From: Talinum fruticosum
Taxonomy: Eukaryota > Streptophyta > Magnoliopsida > Caryophyllales > Talinaceae
Direction of reading: 5' to 3'
NCBI GenBank assembly: GCA_021018815.1
Contig: JAITYX010000012.1
Span: 3,645,001-3,709,000, forward strand
DNA length: 64,000 nucleotides
Notes under the pieces: model-generated
Databases searched by the model: none
Told to the model about the DNA's origin: nothing
The model's input: the letters and a program-made list of their open reading frames with translations, nothing else
Translations under genes and position numbers: made by a program
Part shown: in pieces, positions 46,153 through 57,813 of the stretch
How positions within the stretch are numbered: position 1 is the stretch's first letter
Layout of the letters: each line of letters opens with the position of its first letter

Positions 46153-47728
46153 GTTTAAGTAAGCACCCAAGTGTAGGTAAGCACTATAAATTTGGACCAT
46201 CCAGTTCTCATCAAACAGCCTAAATTAAAAGCTCTTTAATTGCTTAAAAAAAGGAAAAATTTTAAATAATCTGGAGTGAGTGGTACGTAAGCACCCAATT
46301 GTATAAATGAAAAGCTCTTTAATTCCCTAAAAGAAAGAAAAATTTTTAAATTTTTTTTGGGGGGTTGGGAGGGGTGGCGGGGGAATGGGTTGCTGCGTGA
46401 CATTTCCAAGTCTCATAGTCTCCTTCTCCCTTCTTCCTTCCTCTCTCTCGCAAACTTCCCTTTCCTTTCTCTCTCTCTCGTTAACCGTCGCCACTTCGAC
46501 TATTGCCGGCAACACCCCTTTACCGTCGGCCCCCTTTTCCACTCTCCAACATCGACACCCTCTCTTTCTAACCCACGTTCCAGCCCCAACTCCCAGTGAG
46601 AAGTCCAGCCACCACTGGACTTTGAAAGTTGCTGACAACTAATCAAGTTTATTAGCATTAAGTGTAATCCTTGCTTTGAATGTAATCTCTTTGGTTATTT
46701 GTTTCAAATTTAAACCCTTTTATATTTGCTTTGAATCTAAACAATGTTTGCTTCGAAAATAAACAATGAGTGTGGTGTTTCTTATCACCTGAGGCAGCTA
46801 GGTTCTATCCTTTTTAGTTGAGCATCATGTTTTCTATAGTTGAGCATCAAGTTCCTTTCCCATTAAGCATTATGTTCTTTTCGGTTTCTTACTTTCCTGC
46901 CTATTGTTGAGCGTTAAGCTTTTTATCGTTGAGCATTTAGTACCCCATTGTTGAGCATTCAGTCTAACTTAGTTGAGCATTCAGTTTAATTAAGTTGTCC
47001 TCCCTTATTGTTGAGCATTCAGCCTACTATTGTTGACCATTCAATTTCCCATTGTTGACCATTCAATTTCCCAGTGAGCATTCAGTTTCTTAATGTTGAG
47101 CATTTAGACTAGCAAAGCTAAGCATTCAGTTCAGTTGAGTTATTTGGTGCTCTTCTTTGTTTTCTTTTCCTAGCTAACACATCAGCTTTTAATGTTGGCA
47201 TCTAGGGTGGTGGTGGTGACAGTGATTGTGGTGGTCTGCTAGTATTTTGTCCTTTTGTAACCAATTTTGGTTGTGTTTTTGACGTCTCTACTACAATGTA
47301 GTATCTTAATATTGGTAGTTTCCTCGTTTGCCTGTGATGGAAAGAGAGGAAGAAACGCCCGACATTTAGTTGAGAGAGAGAGAGAACAAATAGTGAGCGA
47401 GAAAGGGCGCCGGTCTTAGGGACTGGAAAAAGGGAGTGATGGCAGAGGTGCTTTGCGGCGACATGTTAAACGACACTGGTGAATGAGGCGGGGGAGGGAA
47501 GCCGGGGAGAGAGAGAGAGAGAGAGAGAGAGAGGAAGGTAGGAGACTGAGACCTGGAAATGTCGGGCGGCAACCACAGACTCCCCTTCCCAGATTTTTAA
47601 AATTTTTTCCTTTTCCTTGAGTGATAAGAAAGCTTTTAATTTAGGCCTATGGATGAGAATTGCATGGTTCAAATCTATAGTGCTTACCTATAGTTGGGTG
47701 CTAACATATTGGGGATGTTTACTTAAAC
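46153..47728. mobile_element. Long-TIR DNA element next to MBF1
   Basis: Left GTTTAAGTAAGCACCC with GGTAAGCACTATAAATTTG, and right (reverse complement) GTTTAAGTAAACATCCCC with GGTAAGCACTATAGATTTG, define inverted ends. Pairing continues through CCTAAATTAAAAGCT and again further in (GACATTTCCAAGTCTCA against GACATTTCCAGGTCTCAG), so the arms span roughly 300 bp or more with gaps. It sits in TA-rich flanks, which hides the target duplication. The body has no transposase; frames over the pyrimidine-rich left arm are not conserved. MULE or foldback type is possible. Confidence 0.65.
46800..47140. repeat. Interspersed GTTGAGCATTCAGT array
   Basis: GTTGAGCATTCAGT and close variants (GAGCATCAAGT, GAGCATTTAG, GACCATTCAAT) recur about 14 times at roughly 20-30-bp spacing inside the long-TIR element. 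No reading frame is kept through the units. Confidence 0.7.
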
Positions 47729-47778
<50 letters not shown>

Positions 47779-48191
47779 TCTACTCGTAGTTGAAAAAAAA
47801 ATTTCAACTATCATAGTTGACAAATTTCGATCGCTGATTAAAAATAATAAATTTGAGACGCTAAAATTTTTAACCATGATTAGTTTCATAATTTTCTCTC
47901 TCCTACCCTGTTGAATAGTTTCTCCTACTCTCTCATCTCTGTATAAACTAGATTCATCCCTTTTGTCCTTCTCACAGCCCTCTATCTCATCCTCCCTCTC
48001 GCTTCGCGTCCCTCTCTCCAGAGCGACCCCCTGTCTCATCCTCCCTCTTGCTCTTGCATCTCTCTCTCTCATCCTCCCTCATGCTAAGATCGTTACGCCT
48101 TCCATGTGGGTACCTCTTGCTCTCGAAAAGTTATATTGTATTACCGTATGTATATTATAGTATACACACCACCCCATGTGACGACACTCCA
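47729..48191. other. Unassigned region with (TA)n tract
   Basis: A TA microsatellite (47731-47771) is followed by AT-rich and then pyrimidine-rich sequence (47880-48080). No supported gene; the frame at 47731-48072 runs through the microsatellite. It abuts a Tat/Ogre-type LTR at 48192. Confidence 0.4.
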
Positions 48192-49873
48192 TAGTAGGAA
48201 CCAACGGACCCCGCGCCTACTTTCTTGTAGGAGGTTAGCGCGAACCGGACCGAAGTTTCTCCATGGGGCATCATTGGCTCTTTTGATTTTTGAATATGAT
48301 TTTAAAAGTGGGGTGCGCCTCTTATTAAGATTGCCAATTTTTGTAATCGGCCTTTGAAATGATTTAGGTGAAATGGTGATTGACGATTTTATTAACCATT
48401 TATTTTTGAAATTAATTTTAAGAAGTCTCGGGATATTATTTCATAATTTAGAAAAATAGAAAAACTCAAATTTACTTTACGCCGCGAGGGTTTTGGGCTA
48501 AAACGGTCGGATAATACCGGTTTGGACCAAGAGCCAAGCCCAAGTTATCAGCCGACACCGACAAGAGCCAACGCCGACCGGCAACCGGTGCCGGATATAG
48601 GTAGAGACCGAGGGTCTCGGTCCTATGGCCTTGGATGTCGAAAAATAAGTTAAGTTTTTCCATCTTTTATATCGAAATGCCGAAAGGCAATTAGGAGAAT
48701 TAAAAAGTAAAAGAGTGAGTCGTCGATCGGTTTACAAAGAAAAATTAATAAAAATAAAGGAAATACTCTTCCAATCTTAGTATAGGAAAATTAATTTTGA
48801 AAGAGGTTTAAAAAATGACTCCATCGGTCTAAAATCGAATCCGGTGTTCGGAGGCGAAGGTACGAAACAAAGGGATAAGCCCTCCATTCCGCCCGTCAAC
48901 GAGATGACCTTTACTAATTTAACTTGTGAGTTAAAAGAATGCGTTAATCAATCAAACATACAACATGCGGAGTCCGAAAATTAAATCATCCAAAACATGC
49001 TAGGAAAGCGATAAATAAACAAGAAGGAAAGATAAAAGAAAGAGGTAAAGGAAAGCGAAAATAAAAGTAACGAGTGGATGGGGAAGAATTAAATACGATT
49101 ACATCTTTGATCCACAATATGGAAAGCATTAAAAGGTATCAATAAATGAAACTGTAAGAAGGAGGTGAAGGTTGATTTGACGCCCTTAGGTTGTCCCACC
49201 TGTTGAGCTTGGTTCACGATTTGAATTCAACAACATGACGAGTAAGGTAGTGTGCTCAAAGAAGGCTATTTTGTGGAGCTTTATGAATAGGAAATGTGAA
49301 TGCCGGTATGGTGAAAGTGGAGGGACTAGGAAGTGGAAATGACTAATGAGAATGTTTGAGAATGTAGGAGTATGTAGCTCAAAATTAAGCCAAGAGATCA
49401 AAATGCAAATTCTAGCTTCACGATCAGCCAAAGACTTATTAAGCGGCTCCTAGCTCAAAATTCATCATTAACCAAAATGATGGATAAAGCCCTCTATTTA
49501 TAAAGAGGATTAGGTCATAAAAAATGACCTAAACTCGCTTTAGCCGATCCACCGAAGCTGAACCGGGCTCGGTCCGCCGACGGGGATCAAGTAGAAAAAC
49601 TGGATTAAATCTGGTTGGACTAGAAATCCCACGGAAGGGGTGAGATACTCGGCGCGATCTCCTACGACGTCCTAAGTTGGGGGCCGCCCTAAGTTGAAGA
49701 CTAATTTTTTTGTTGCTAATGGGTTTGTTTTTTGTGGTTTACCGACTTCCATCACAGCTGATCGGACTCGACCATGATCCGAGTTCCCAAATAGGACCGA
49801 GATTTCATATCGGGCCAACAAAGTTAATAACGTAAATAAGAGAGATACGAGTGACACGTTTTCCGGGTCTAAA
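48192..49873 (-). mobile_element. Tat/Ogre-type 3' LTR (second element)
   Basis: It starts at a decayed TAGTAGGAACC and ends CGGGTCTAAA, 1682 bp, colinear with the LTRs at 9446 and 17851. A TATAAATA box lies at 49495-49502. A polypurine tract (AAAGTGGGGGTTAAC on the minus strand) follows directly, which makes it the 3' LTR of a minus-strand element whose interior runs rightward. Confidence 0.75.
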
Positions 49874-50297
49874 GTTAACCCCCACTTTGATCGAGTCCGA
49901 AAGACAAAGGGTCAAAGTAGACACTAAAGGGTACTTATCTCTTTTTCGGTGTCGCTTCGGATGCCGATCAATTCAAAATGTTTGGAATTAGTCGCTGTTG
50001 ATCATGAACTCCGAGACGAGAGGGTTTGGACTTGGTCGGGATTGGTGTGTTCTAAAATCTAGCTAGGAAGTCTTGAGCTTGGCTTGATCAAAGTCTTAAA
50101 GCTCGGTAGTTTTTGCTAAAGCTTGATCAATTTATGATCTAAAGATTGGCTTAACAATTCTATTGTATTAGCATACTTGTTAGTAAATAATCGATTCGTA
50201 AAAGTTCGGTATTTTACCCGAATAATTTAGTCAAAAATAGATTGAGAAGAATCTGGAAAAGTTGACATGGTGGGTCCCATGAACCCACTTGCATGCA
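49874..50297 (-). mobile_element. Tat/Ogre 3' interior beside the second LTR
   Basis: PPT and the following CAAAGTAGACACTAAAGGGTACTTA block match 19832-19900. This element lacks the ordered 45-bp array of the first one. It is cut at about 50298 by a CACTA transposon. Confidence 0.6.
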
Positions 50298-53200
50298 CGG
50301 AATTACTAGAAAAATGACGAATAGCGACTGGAAATAGCGACGGAAATTTGTCAAATAGCGACAGATTTTTGAAAATAGCGACGGAATTAGCGACAGATCG
50401 TTTCCATCGCTATAAACCGGGTCGCTAAAATTTAGCGATGGAAATTTCCGAATCCGTCGCTAATAAGCGACAGAACAGCGACGGAAATGCCTTCCGTAGC
50501 CGATGAAAATCAGCGGCGGAACACATTTTCCGTCGCTGATTTTAGCGACGAAATTTCCAGTAATTCCGTTGATGATTTCGATCCCTAATCCGTCCCTATT
50601 CCGTCGCTAATCCTCGCTAATCCCTCGCTGTTCCGTCGGTAATCCGTCGCTATTCGTCGTCTGTTCCGTCGCTAATCCGTCGTTGTTCCATCGCTAATCC
50701 GTCGCTATTCCAGAATTCGACAATAGTTTTTCTAATTTTTCGTTAACCTAGTACAAAAAATGTTAATGGATATACAAATCCAAAATTCACATATGTAACA
50801 ATTACATTTGACATTTACATATGCCACAACGTGGTCCTCCAAATTGGATATACAAATCCAACATAGATTTCATAATCATAAACAATCCAAACACATTTAC
50901 AACCAGTTCACAAAAACAACCATGCAAAAGTTCACAAACAACCATAAACACATTATCCAAAAGTTCGCAAAATGTTCACCAATACACAAAAGTTCGATGG
51001 GTATCGCGTTGATTTTCGGTGCTCGAGGTTGAGGGAGGCACACCGTGCTCACTAGTGAATACACTCGCTCGCCTGGTGCTATGGTCTTGGCTTTCTAAAG
51101 CTAGCTTCTTGAATTTCTTTAGGTTCTCCTGGTATTGGCTGTTGGAATCATAATCGAGCTCCCTTGGAATGTTCCGTTAACAGCTGTTTCTTTCAACGGA
51201 TCCTCGACAAAAAGTTCCCCTCCGAGCTTGCACTACCTGCTCCCGAGAGAACCAGGAGTCAATGGTTTAATATTGGCACAAGTTGCAAGTTTGAAACACA
51301 TAAGAAATGGTAAGGGAATGGAGAGAGTTTTGAAAACTATTAAACCTCACAAGTCATTAACTCGTAGGAAGCAAGCCGAAAAATGAATTCTCGTAGAAAT
51401 CTTGCTATAGCTCGCTAAAGTCACGTTTACAATCAGATCCTACTCACCTATTCTATGGTGGGGATTTGTTAGGCTAGCAGCTGGGCAATCTATTATTGGT
51501 TTACCTAAATATCTCGCTTTGGAATCAGCATTTATCGGAAAATAATTCAGATCAAGTTCGATGAAGATCAACTCATCCTCTCGCTTTAGCATTGGAAACA
51601 ACTTATGGGTCAATAAAAAAAATGACTGAGAGTCTAAGCCCAAGAAAGGAGCACCGGAAGGAATAGCATGCAATTGAGCCTTAATGACATTATGTTGGAT
51701 CCCCCACCCCCTTCGAAACGGTCAATATAGGTAGAATTTTGTGTTGTAGCTTGAACAAGTAGTTTGACTTGGGCAAATAATTTTTTGGGGGATGGACGTT
51801 GTATTTTTGAATAATAGAGTTTTGTCTTTGTTTCTGTCAAATATTTTTAGTACTTACATGAAAATTTTGTGTTAATGTAATCACCTATTTCAGTTTGACA
51901 CGATATTATATATTATAGCACGGGAAATTAGTATATTATGATATTTATTTTTCCAAGAATTGTAGCATAGTAGTACATTGACTAGTATCTAGCCGGTTAT
52001 CACAATTATTAAGAACTAACTTTTGAAAAAAAGCTAGATGATATTCAAAATACATAACTCATAAAACAAACGCTCTTTTAACATAATATTCCTTGATCAT
52101 TGATTATTATACATTTGACAATCTATCAATGTGGTTCTCTTAGTCTAGCTATAAACATGTCAATTAAACCTACATTTTTTTCCAATGTGATGTTTATTTA
52201 TATATATATATGGAGGAGAATAAGGTTCTAAAGTGAATTTGTAAAAATAAAAACCACTCAAATTAATCAATAATGAAACTAAAATAAATTTACCCATTTC
52301 GCTTATATTTTATTATCTATTTTTTTAATCTCAAATAAAATAAGATATTTAAACAAAGACAATATATCGGCCTGTGATATCACTCAATACACATATTAAA
52401 AAACAAGGCATATATAATTTATATAGAATTTTTTTGCTATATATTTTAGTTATTAATCATGTCTTTAATCAAAAAGTTATAATGATTTTCCAACTCCTTT
52501 AGCATTGGCTCTATAATTACTAAGTATAATTACTAAGTATCACATAAACTAAGTAATGAGCTCATAGTTGGTTTTCCAACTGCTTCAATGATTTTCAGAT
52601 GGAAATTAAACTATGTAATGAAATTTGGGAAGTATAAAGGAACTAACAACAAATCTAACCTCAAATACTTTAAACAACAAAATATCTATACATAAATCAC
52701 ACAATTGCACATTTTTCTTTTAAATTCATTCACAAACAACATTAATTTGCATCAAATTATATAAAATCATCAATTTGTACTAAATTATTCAAAACCCTAA
52801 ATCTAATAACAATCAAGAAAACAATACCTTGAAACTAGGCGGCGGCAGGACGGGCGACGGCAAGCTCCTCCAGGCGGCAGCAGCAGCAGCCTAAGTGGTG
52901 GCAACAACCAAGGTCTTCTCACCCGTCTTTGGCTTACGGAAGCGGGGTGGCGGACCATGCGGCGATGTACGATAGTGGGGGTAGACGGACATGGGGGCGG
53001 CGGTCGACTAGTGGCCGGTGGGGGTTGCGGACGCGTGGTGTGGGGGTTGGGCACTCTCACTCATAATCGCTCGCACTCCTCTCTCTCTCGCTTTCGGGTT
53101 GCTCGGTTTGGCCGAAAGGCCAGATCTGAAATTTATTATATATTAGCGACGGAAAAGTCCGTCGCTATCGACTAAATTAATTTTATTATACTTTTTTTGT

Positions 53201-53670
53201 TTTTCCTAGATTTGAAAATTTTAAATCCCACATCTACGGATTAGCGACGGAATATTCCATCGCTAATCTCGCCAACGACTGGAATAGCGACGGATATTTC
53301 CGTCGCTAATCCCAAAATAGCGATGGAAATATCTGTCGCTAATCCTGCTCGAGACGGAATAGCGATGGATATTTCCGTCGCCAATCCCAAAATAGCGACG
53401 GAAATATCCGTCGCTAATCCGGTCGGCGATGGATGCTTCCATCGCCAATCCCAAAATAGCGACAGAATATTCCGTCGCTATTCCTAGTGGAGAAGGAATA
53501 GCGACGGATGTTTCCGTCATTAATCCCAAAAGAGCGACGGATATCTGTTTCTAACGCTAATTCCGTCGTTGCTCGACACGGTTGTTATTTTTGTCGGCTT
53601 CAGTCGTTGATTCCGTCGTTGTTTGGCGACGTAACTCTATCCGTCGCTAATTAACAGCTTTGTAGTAGTG
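50298..53670. mobile_element. Non-autonomous CACTA transposon with TAGCGACGGA subterminal repeats
   Basis: The right end is a clean terminus, CACTACTACAAAGCTG on the minus strand (53670). The left end is decayed (TTACTAGAAAAATG near 50303). GCA on both sides (50295-50297, 53671-53673) may be the 3-bp duplication. Subterminal fields at 50320-50720 and 53145-53650 are packed with palindromic units of the form AATAGCGACGGAAAT / ATTTCCGTCGCTATT. The interior has no transposase domain: an AT-rich core, a G+C-rich block (52830-53120) and weak frames at 51440-51840 that I cannot identify. Confidence 0.75.
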
Positions 53671-53673
53671 GCA

Positions 53674-55431
53674 AAGCTGGTCGGCAACGCTTGATGGGAC
53701 ACGATGTTTGTTAGGCCAAGGGCTACACCTGCAAAGCTACCGTCGAGATGACTCCGATTAGTCCTCGGTAATCGGCGTTGGCCGAGCCTTGGGCAAGGTA
53801 TGGTCTCGGCGCATGCACTTGGCCAATTCATGATTGATCTTTTTTTCTTTTGAGTTTGTCTTTTGCATTTAAAATATTGGCCAAGTTTTTCCTATAAAAG
53901 GGAGTCTTGTGTGTTCATTTTGCACACTCCACCTGCTCTTCTCCTTGCTTCCTTTTGCTTGCTTCCTTCTTGATCTAACTTATTCCTATATTTCTTTGAG
54001 AAAACTAGAGTGATTTTCTTAAAAATTTCCACAAACATGTCCCGAAGGCGTGCTTATCCTTTGAGGAGGACAAAAGCTGAAAGCTTAATACAAGACAACT
54101 TTCTAGAGTAGGAATGACACCCTCACTAAGAATGGAACCCCAACGACCTCTTGGTGGACACCGAGAGCCACGTTTCTTCTTTGGTGATAGCAGCTACAGT
54201 AAGTGCCTTGACTTATATTTCTTCATTTATATTCTAGCGTGGCACTTCTAACTTGAAGCATTTTGTTTGAATTCTACTTTTGTGGAGGGGCACCTTCTTA
54301 GTTGTATAGGTTGTGGTCCCGTGGCCTTGGCCATGGTGAGGCTGGCACCGGCCAAAGGCCATGTCTCACCAGTCTAGTTGGCTAGTTTTGCTTTGTTGCT
54401 TCATGGGTCATTTGTATATGAAGGCTAACTTTCATCCTTGATCTCAAAGTTAAGCTTTCGAGTCGCGAGAAAGTTGAATGAGAGGCGGCTTTTGTTTGAA
54501 GGGTCGTTTGGCTTTTGTTAGTACCTTGGTGAGCAGTGTTACACCCCAAATTCACTTCAATACATGGCCGCCTTTTGTCCCACAAGACCTGCCACAGTCC
54601 ATTTTCTACTTCCGCTCAATTACCCACGAAGAGTAGGAAGAAATGACCACCGGGTACCCCTAATTGCATTTCTTAGACGCGAGCTCATCTTACTAATAAA
54701 ACTTGGGATGAATCATGACCCGAATTGTAAGCTTTACTTTGTACACTTGTTTAATTATATTTCTAGTATGGAAATTAATCTCACGTTGATGTAGATTCTT
54801 CCGGAGACATACACATTTTGAGTCTCAAAGTTGATGTGTCTCGGCTTGGAAAGCCCCCATGTATTGTCGAATTTCCGAACTTCCCGAGTCAAGCATGTAT
54901 GGGTCACCCGTTCCCTTAAAACTGGAAAGGGGGTAAGAGTATTATGCTCTTTTTGCTTTTAATTGTGTGCTAAATGAAATTTCCTTCTAACGTGATGATA
55001 TTCCAGTATAACCGGGAGCGAGTCTCGGGCCATATCTATCCGATTGCAGTCCGCCCTCCACGCCATCAAAGACTTCTTTTCGGGCATACATTCTGATAAT
55101 TTTGGGTGAGCCTCATTAGTTAAGTGTTAACTCATGAGTTCTTAGTTTATTTCCTAATCACTCTTTCACTCTTATAGGATTGTCGTTCGTGGTCCCGTTC
55201 TTTAGGAGGTTTCCTTGGCAGTTCTAGGACGCATGCTCATCCTATAAGCCAAACATAAATGCCATCCAAGTAGTAGTGTTGGTGCCAACACTTCAAGGCA
55301 TTCATCCCGCGTTCTCATGGGTGGAGTGCTTGAAGCTAGGCCAAGTTCTTCTACACTTGGGCCTAGTTCCTTTGATGTTGGGCCTAGCTCTTCTACGACC
55401 GAGTATGGACGTCATCCTTTTGCAAGCTCTT
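53674..55431. other. Unassigned region with promoter-like and exon-like stretches
   Basis: A CCTATAAAAGGGAG box at 53892, a pyrimidine-rich stretch, then ATG at 54034 opening a 24-codon basic frame (MSRRRAYPLRRTK) that ends at a stop. Near 55020-55110 a short frame reads SESRAISIRLQSALHAIKDF and is followed by GTGAGCC...TATAG, an intron-like pair. A 21-bp imperfect palindrome sits at 54800-54842. It might be the interior of the second Tat/Ogre element or a gene relic; I recognise no family. Confidence 0.3.
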
Positions 55432-57016
55432 TAAAGGTTTGCTCAAGGAGAGGCTAAGTCACCCTAGAGGGGGTGACTAGGGTGATGAAAGATTTTTCCA
55501 AAAATCAAACTCTTTTGATCAAAGAATAGACGAAGTAGATTCCGAGTCTACAATAAGGTCGAAAAGTATGAACTCGGAATGAAGATGCGAGATAGAACAA
55601 AAGCTTTAAGACAGTCCGAGTCTAGAATGAACTCGTAAAGTAAATACATGGAAATTACGTGGAAACCCTCCTGGGGAAGAAAACCACGGACCGTGCTAAT
55701 CCAAGCACGAAGTCAAATCCACTATTTTGAGTCCACAAAATACCGTAGACTGACTGTACCTGAGTTGCTCCCTTAAACAACTCTTTACAAGTTTTTCCTT
55801 GAATCGGAAATTCCCTTATCCGATCTAGTACTTCCTAATTGAGATAACCCTTACAGCTAGGGACAACCGAGCTGAGTTAACCCTTACAACTCAGTCAAGG
55901 GACCTTACTTAGAAAGTAAGAAAGAGAGTTTGTAATCGAGTACAAGACCTTACAACTCGGAGAAATATTAAATACAAAATTGGAGTTATAAGTAGAAGAT
56001 TGAGAATGAATATAATGACTTTGCTCAAGTATGTGTATTAACAATAGGTTCAGCAATCTTTAAGTCTTGAGAGTTGGCTTCTATTTATAGATGACCAAGC
56101 AGCATAGTCGTTATCTCCATCTTCCGACCGAGAGTCCTTTGTGACCGTTGTTAAGGACTTTCGAGTCACTCGAAAGTATCCGTTGAGATATGAATGTTGG
56201 ACAACGGTTCTTGACTCCTTTGGAAGTCCCAAAACCACCGGTGGTGTCTTGAAAGATAAGGTGGAAACCACCTTTAAACTTGGCGTTTCGGTTTTCCAGA
56301 TTTGGAAACGGATGCACCCGACACAATCTTCTAGGGCTAGGTTAGAGAATAGGAAAAGCCATGTCTGCTGGTGATTTGAAGTTTTGAAGCTTGGTTACTT
56401 TTGTATTTCAAAAAGTGTATCCTCGTTTGAATAACCTACAAAAGTAAATCAAATTGGTTCTCAAAGTATAACATACTTTGGTCCACGATTAGACACGAGA
56501 TAATAATATAATTAAGATAATTAAGTGACTAATTATCCGAGTCGAAAAAGGAATGGAATTTTCTGATTCTAATATCCATGAAACTCGAAATTCCATTTGA
56601 GTTAGTCTAGGTGAGAATCAAGTTACATAAAGAATATCGAGTGAAATAAACTTGATCTACACCGAGCATGGTTCGGACTAGAAGCGCCGACTATAACAGA
56701 ATAAGACCCGTAACATGAAGTCGGACTCGAGTGTGATTATGCGAGTGCTAGTCATCCGAATATGCGATAATTCTAAGTGATGAGAGACTCGGAACCGAGT
56801 GTACAAAAGTAAGTACGGATATGCTTTCGAGTCTCATAGAGGCAAGCAAGAATACATGAAATAAATGCTATATCACTTAGAGAAAATACTGTATCACTCG
56901 AAAAGTTTCTAAGGTACAGAGAATGACTTGGAATCAAAACTCTACAAGTGAGAAAGTCTTATACCCGATTCCTTTGATAGAACTCGGAAAAGTGCGGAGT
57001 AAAGTCCGAGTCTTCA
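55432..57016 (-). mobile_element. Sirevirus S3, 3' LTR
   Basis: TAAAGGTTTGC (TG decayed to TA) to GAGTCTTCA, 1585 bp. TATAAATA box at 56082-56089 (minus). A 19-nt palindrome (CTTTCGAGTCACTCGAAAG) lies at 56158-56176. Nearly colinear with the solo LTR at 31917. Confidence 0.8.
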
Positions 57017-57031
57017 ATCTCCCCTTTTGAT
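57017..57031 (-). promoter_or_regulatory. Polypurine tract of Sirevirus S3
   Basis: The minus strand reads CATCAAAAGGGGAGAT immediately before the LTR start TGAAGACTCGG. The same tract adjoins the S1 and S2 3' LTRs. Confidence 0.75.
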
Positions 57032-57813
57032 GAAAGGCATTCCATACATAGACAGTAAACTTTGTTTGTGATATAGATCTGTTTTTGTATACTTGTTCAG
57101 AAAATAATGCTAAGTAAAGCATACTTGAAGTATCAGATCATAAAGAATAGCTACTTAGCAATTGTCAATGAAATAATGCTAACTCGGAAAAGTTTGTAAT
57201 AAACAATAAACTCGGAGAATTTTGAAGAGAATGCATTAATTCATTGAAGTTAAACAAAATATATACATAGAAAGAGAGTGAGAAACTCCCCTAAATAAGA
57301 CAACAAATTTTTCTATCTATATTCTCCCCCTTGCCTTTCAAAGAAAAACAGAAAATGGGAAGAATACAATAAAGAATACATATTTGATGTCCGGACAAAA
57401 AGATAAGTAAAAGAAAATAGAATTCTAGGAAGAAGAAGAATCGCGAGACTTTGGAATTGTGACACGAGTACATGGTGTCCGCCTAAGAAGGAGAGGGGTT
57501 GTCCGAGTGGAAGAGGAAGGTCGAGAGGTACGCCGGCGCTGGTATGATCTTGACGATGTGCTTGAGCACGGCGGAGGGAGGACAGGGATCGCCGTCAAGG
57601 GCTCGGCTCCGAGTGGCCGACCCGTAACGAGAGGATCTAGAGGTTCCTCCCTGTGGACCTCGGTAGCTGGAGAGGTCCGCTCGGTCCGAACCGCCGCAGG
57701 TTGTCCTTGTGCAGCTAGGTCTTCGACCCACTCGGACCGCTGTCCGAGCCGAGTACTTCCATTTGAGCTTGAGGAGCAGCTTTACCCTCAGCTGTCCCTC
57801 CTCCTTCTTCTTT
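57032..57813 (-). other. S3 region between env-like stop and PPT
   Basis: 57032-57430 is AT-rich and non-coding. 57430-57813 is G+C-rich and open in more than one frame on both strands; it follows the stop of the env-like frame and could be either a frameshifted C-terminal extension or untranslated sequence. Confidence 0.4.

Noticed and set aside
51440..51840. Possible organelle-derived gene fragment
   Set aside because: Two moderately long frames look protein-like, but I could not match them to any plastid or mitochondrial gene.
54797..54842. Imperfect palindrome as a terminator or regulatory hairpin
   Set aside because: Only about 15 of 21 positions pair and nothing around it supports a role.
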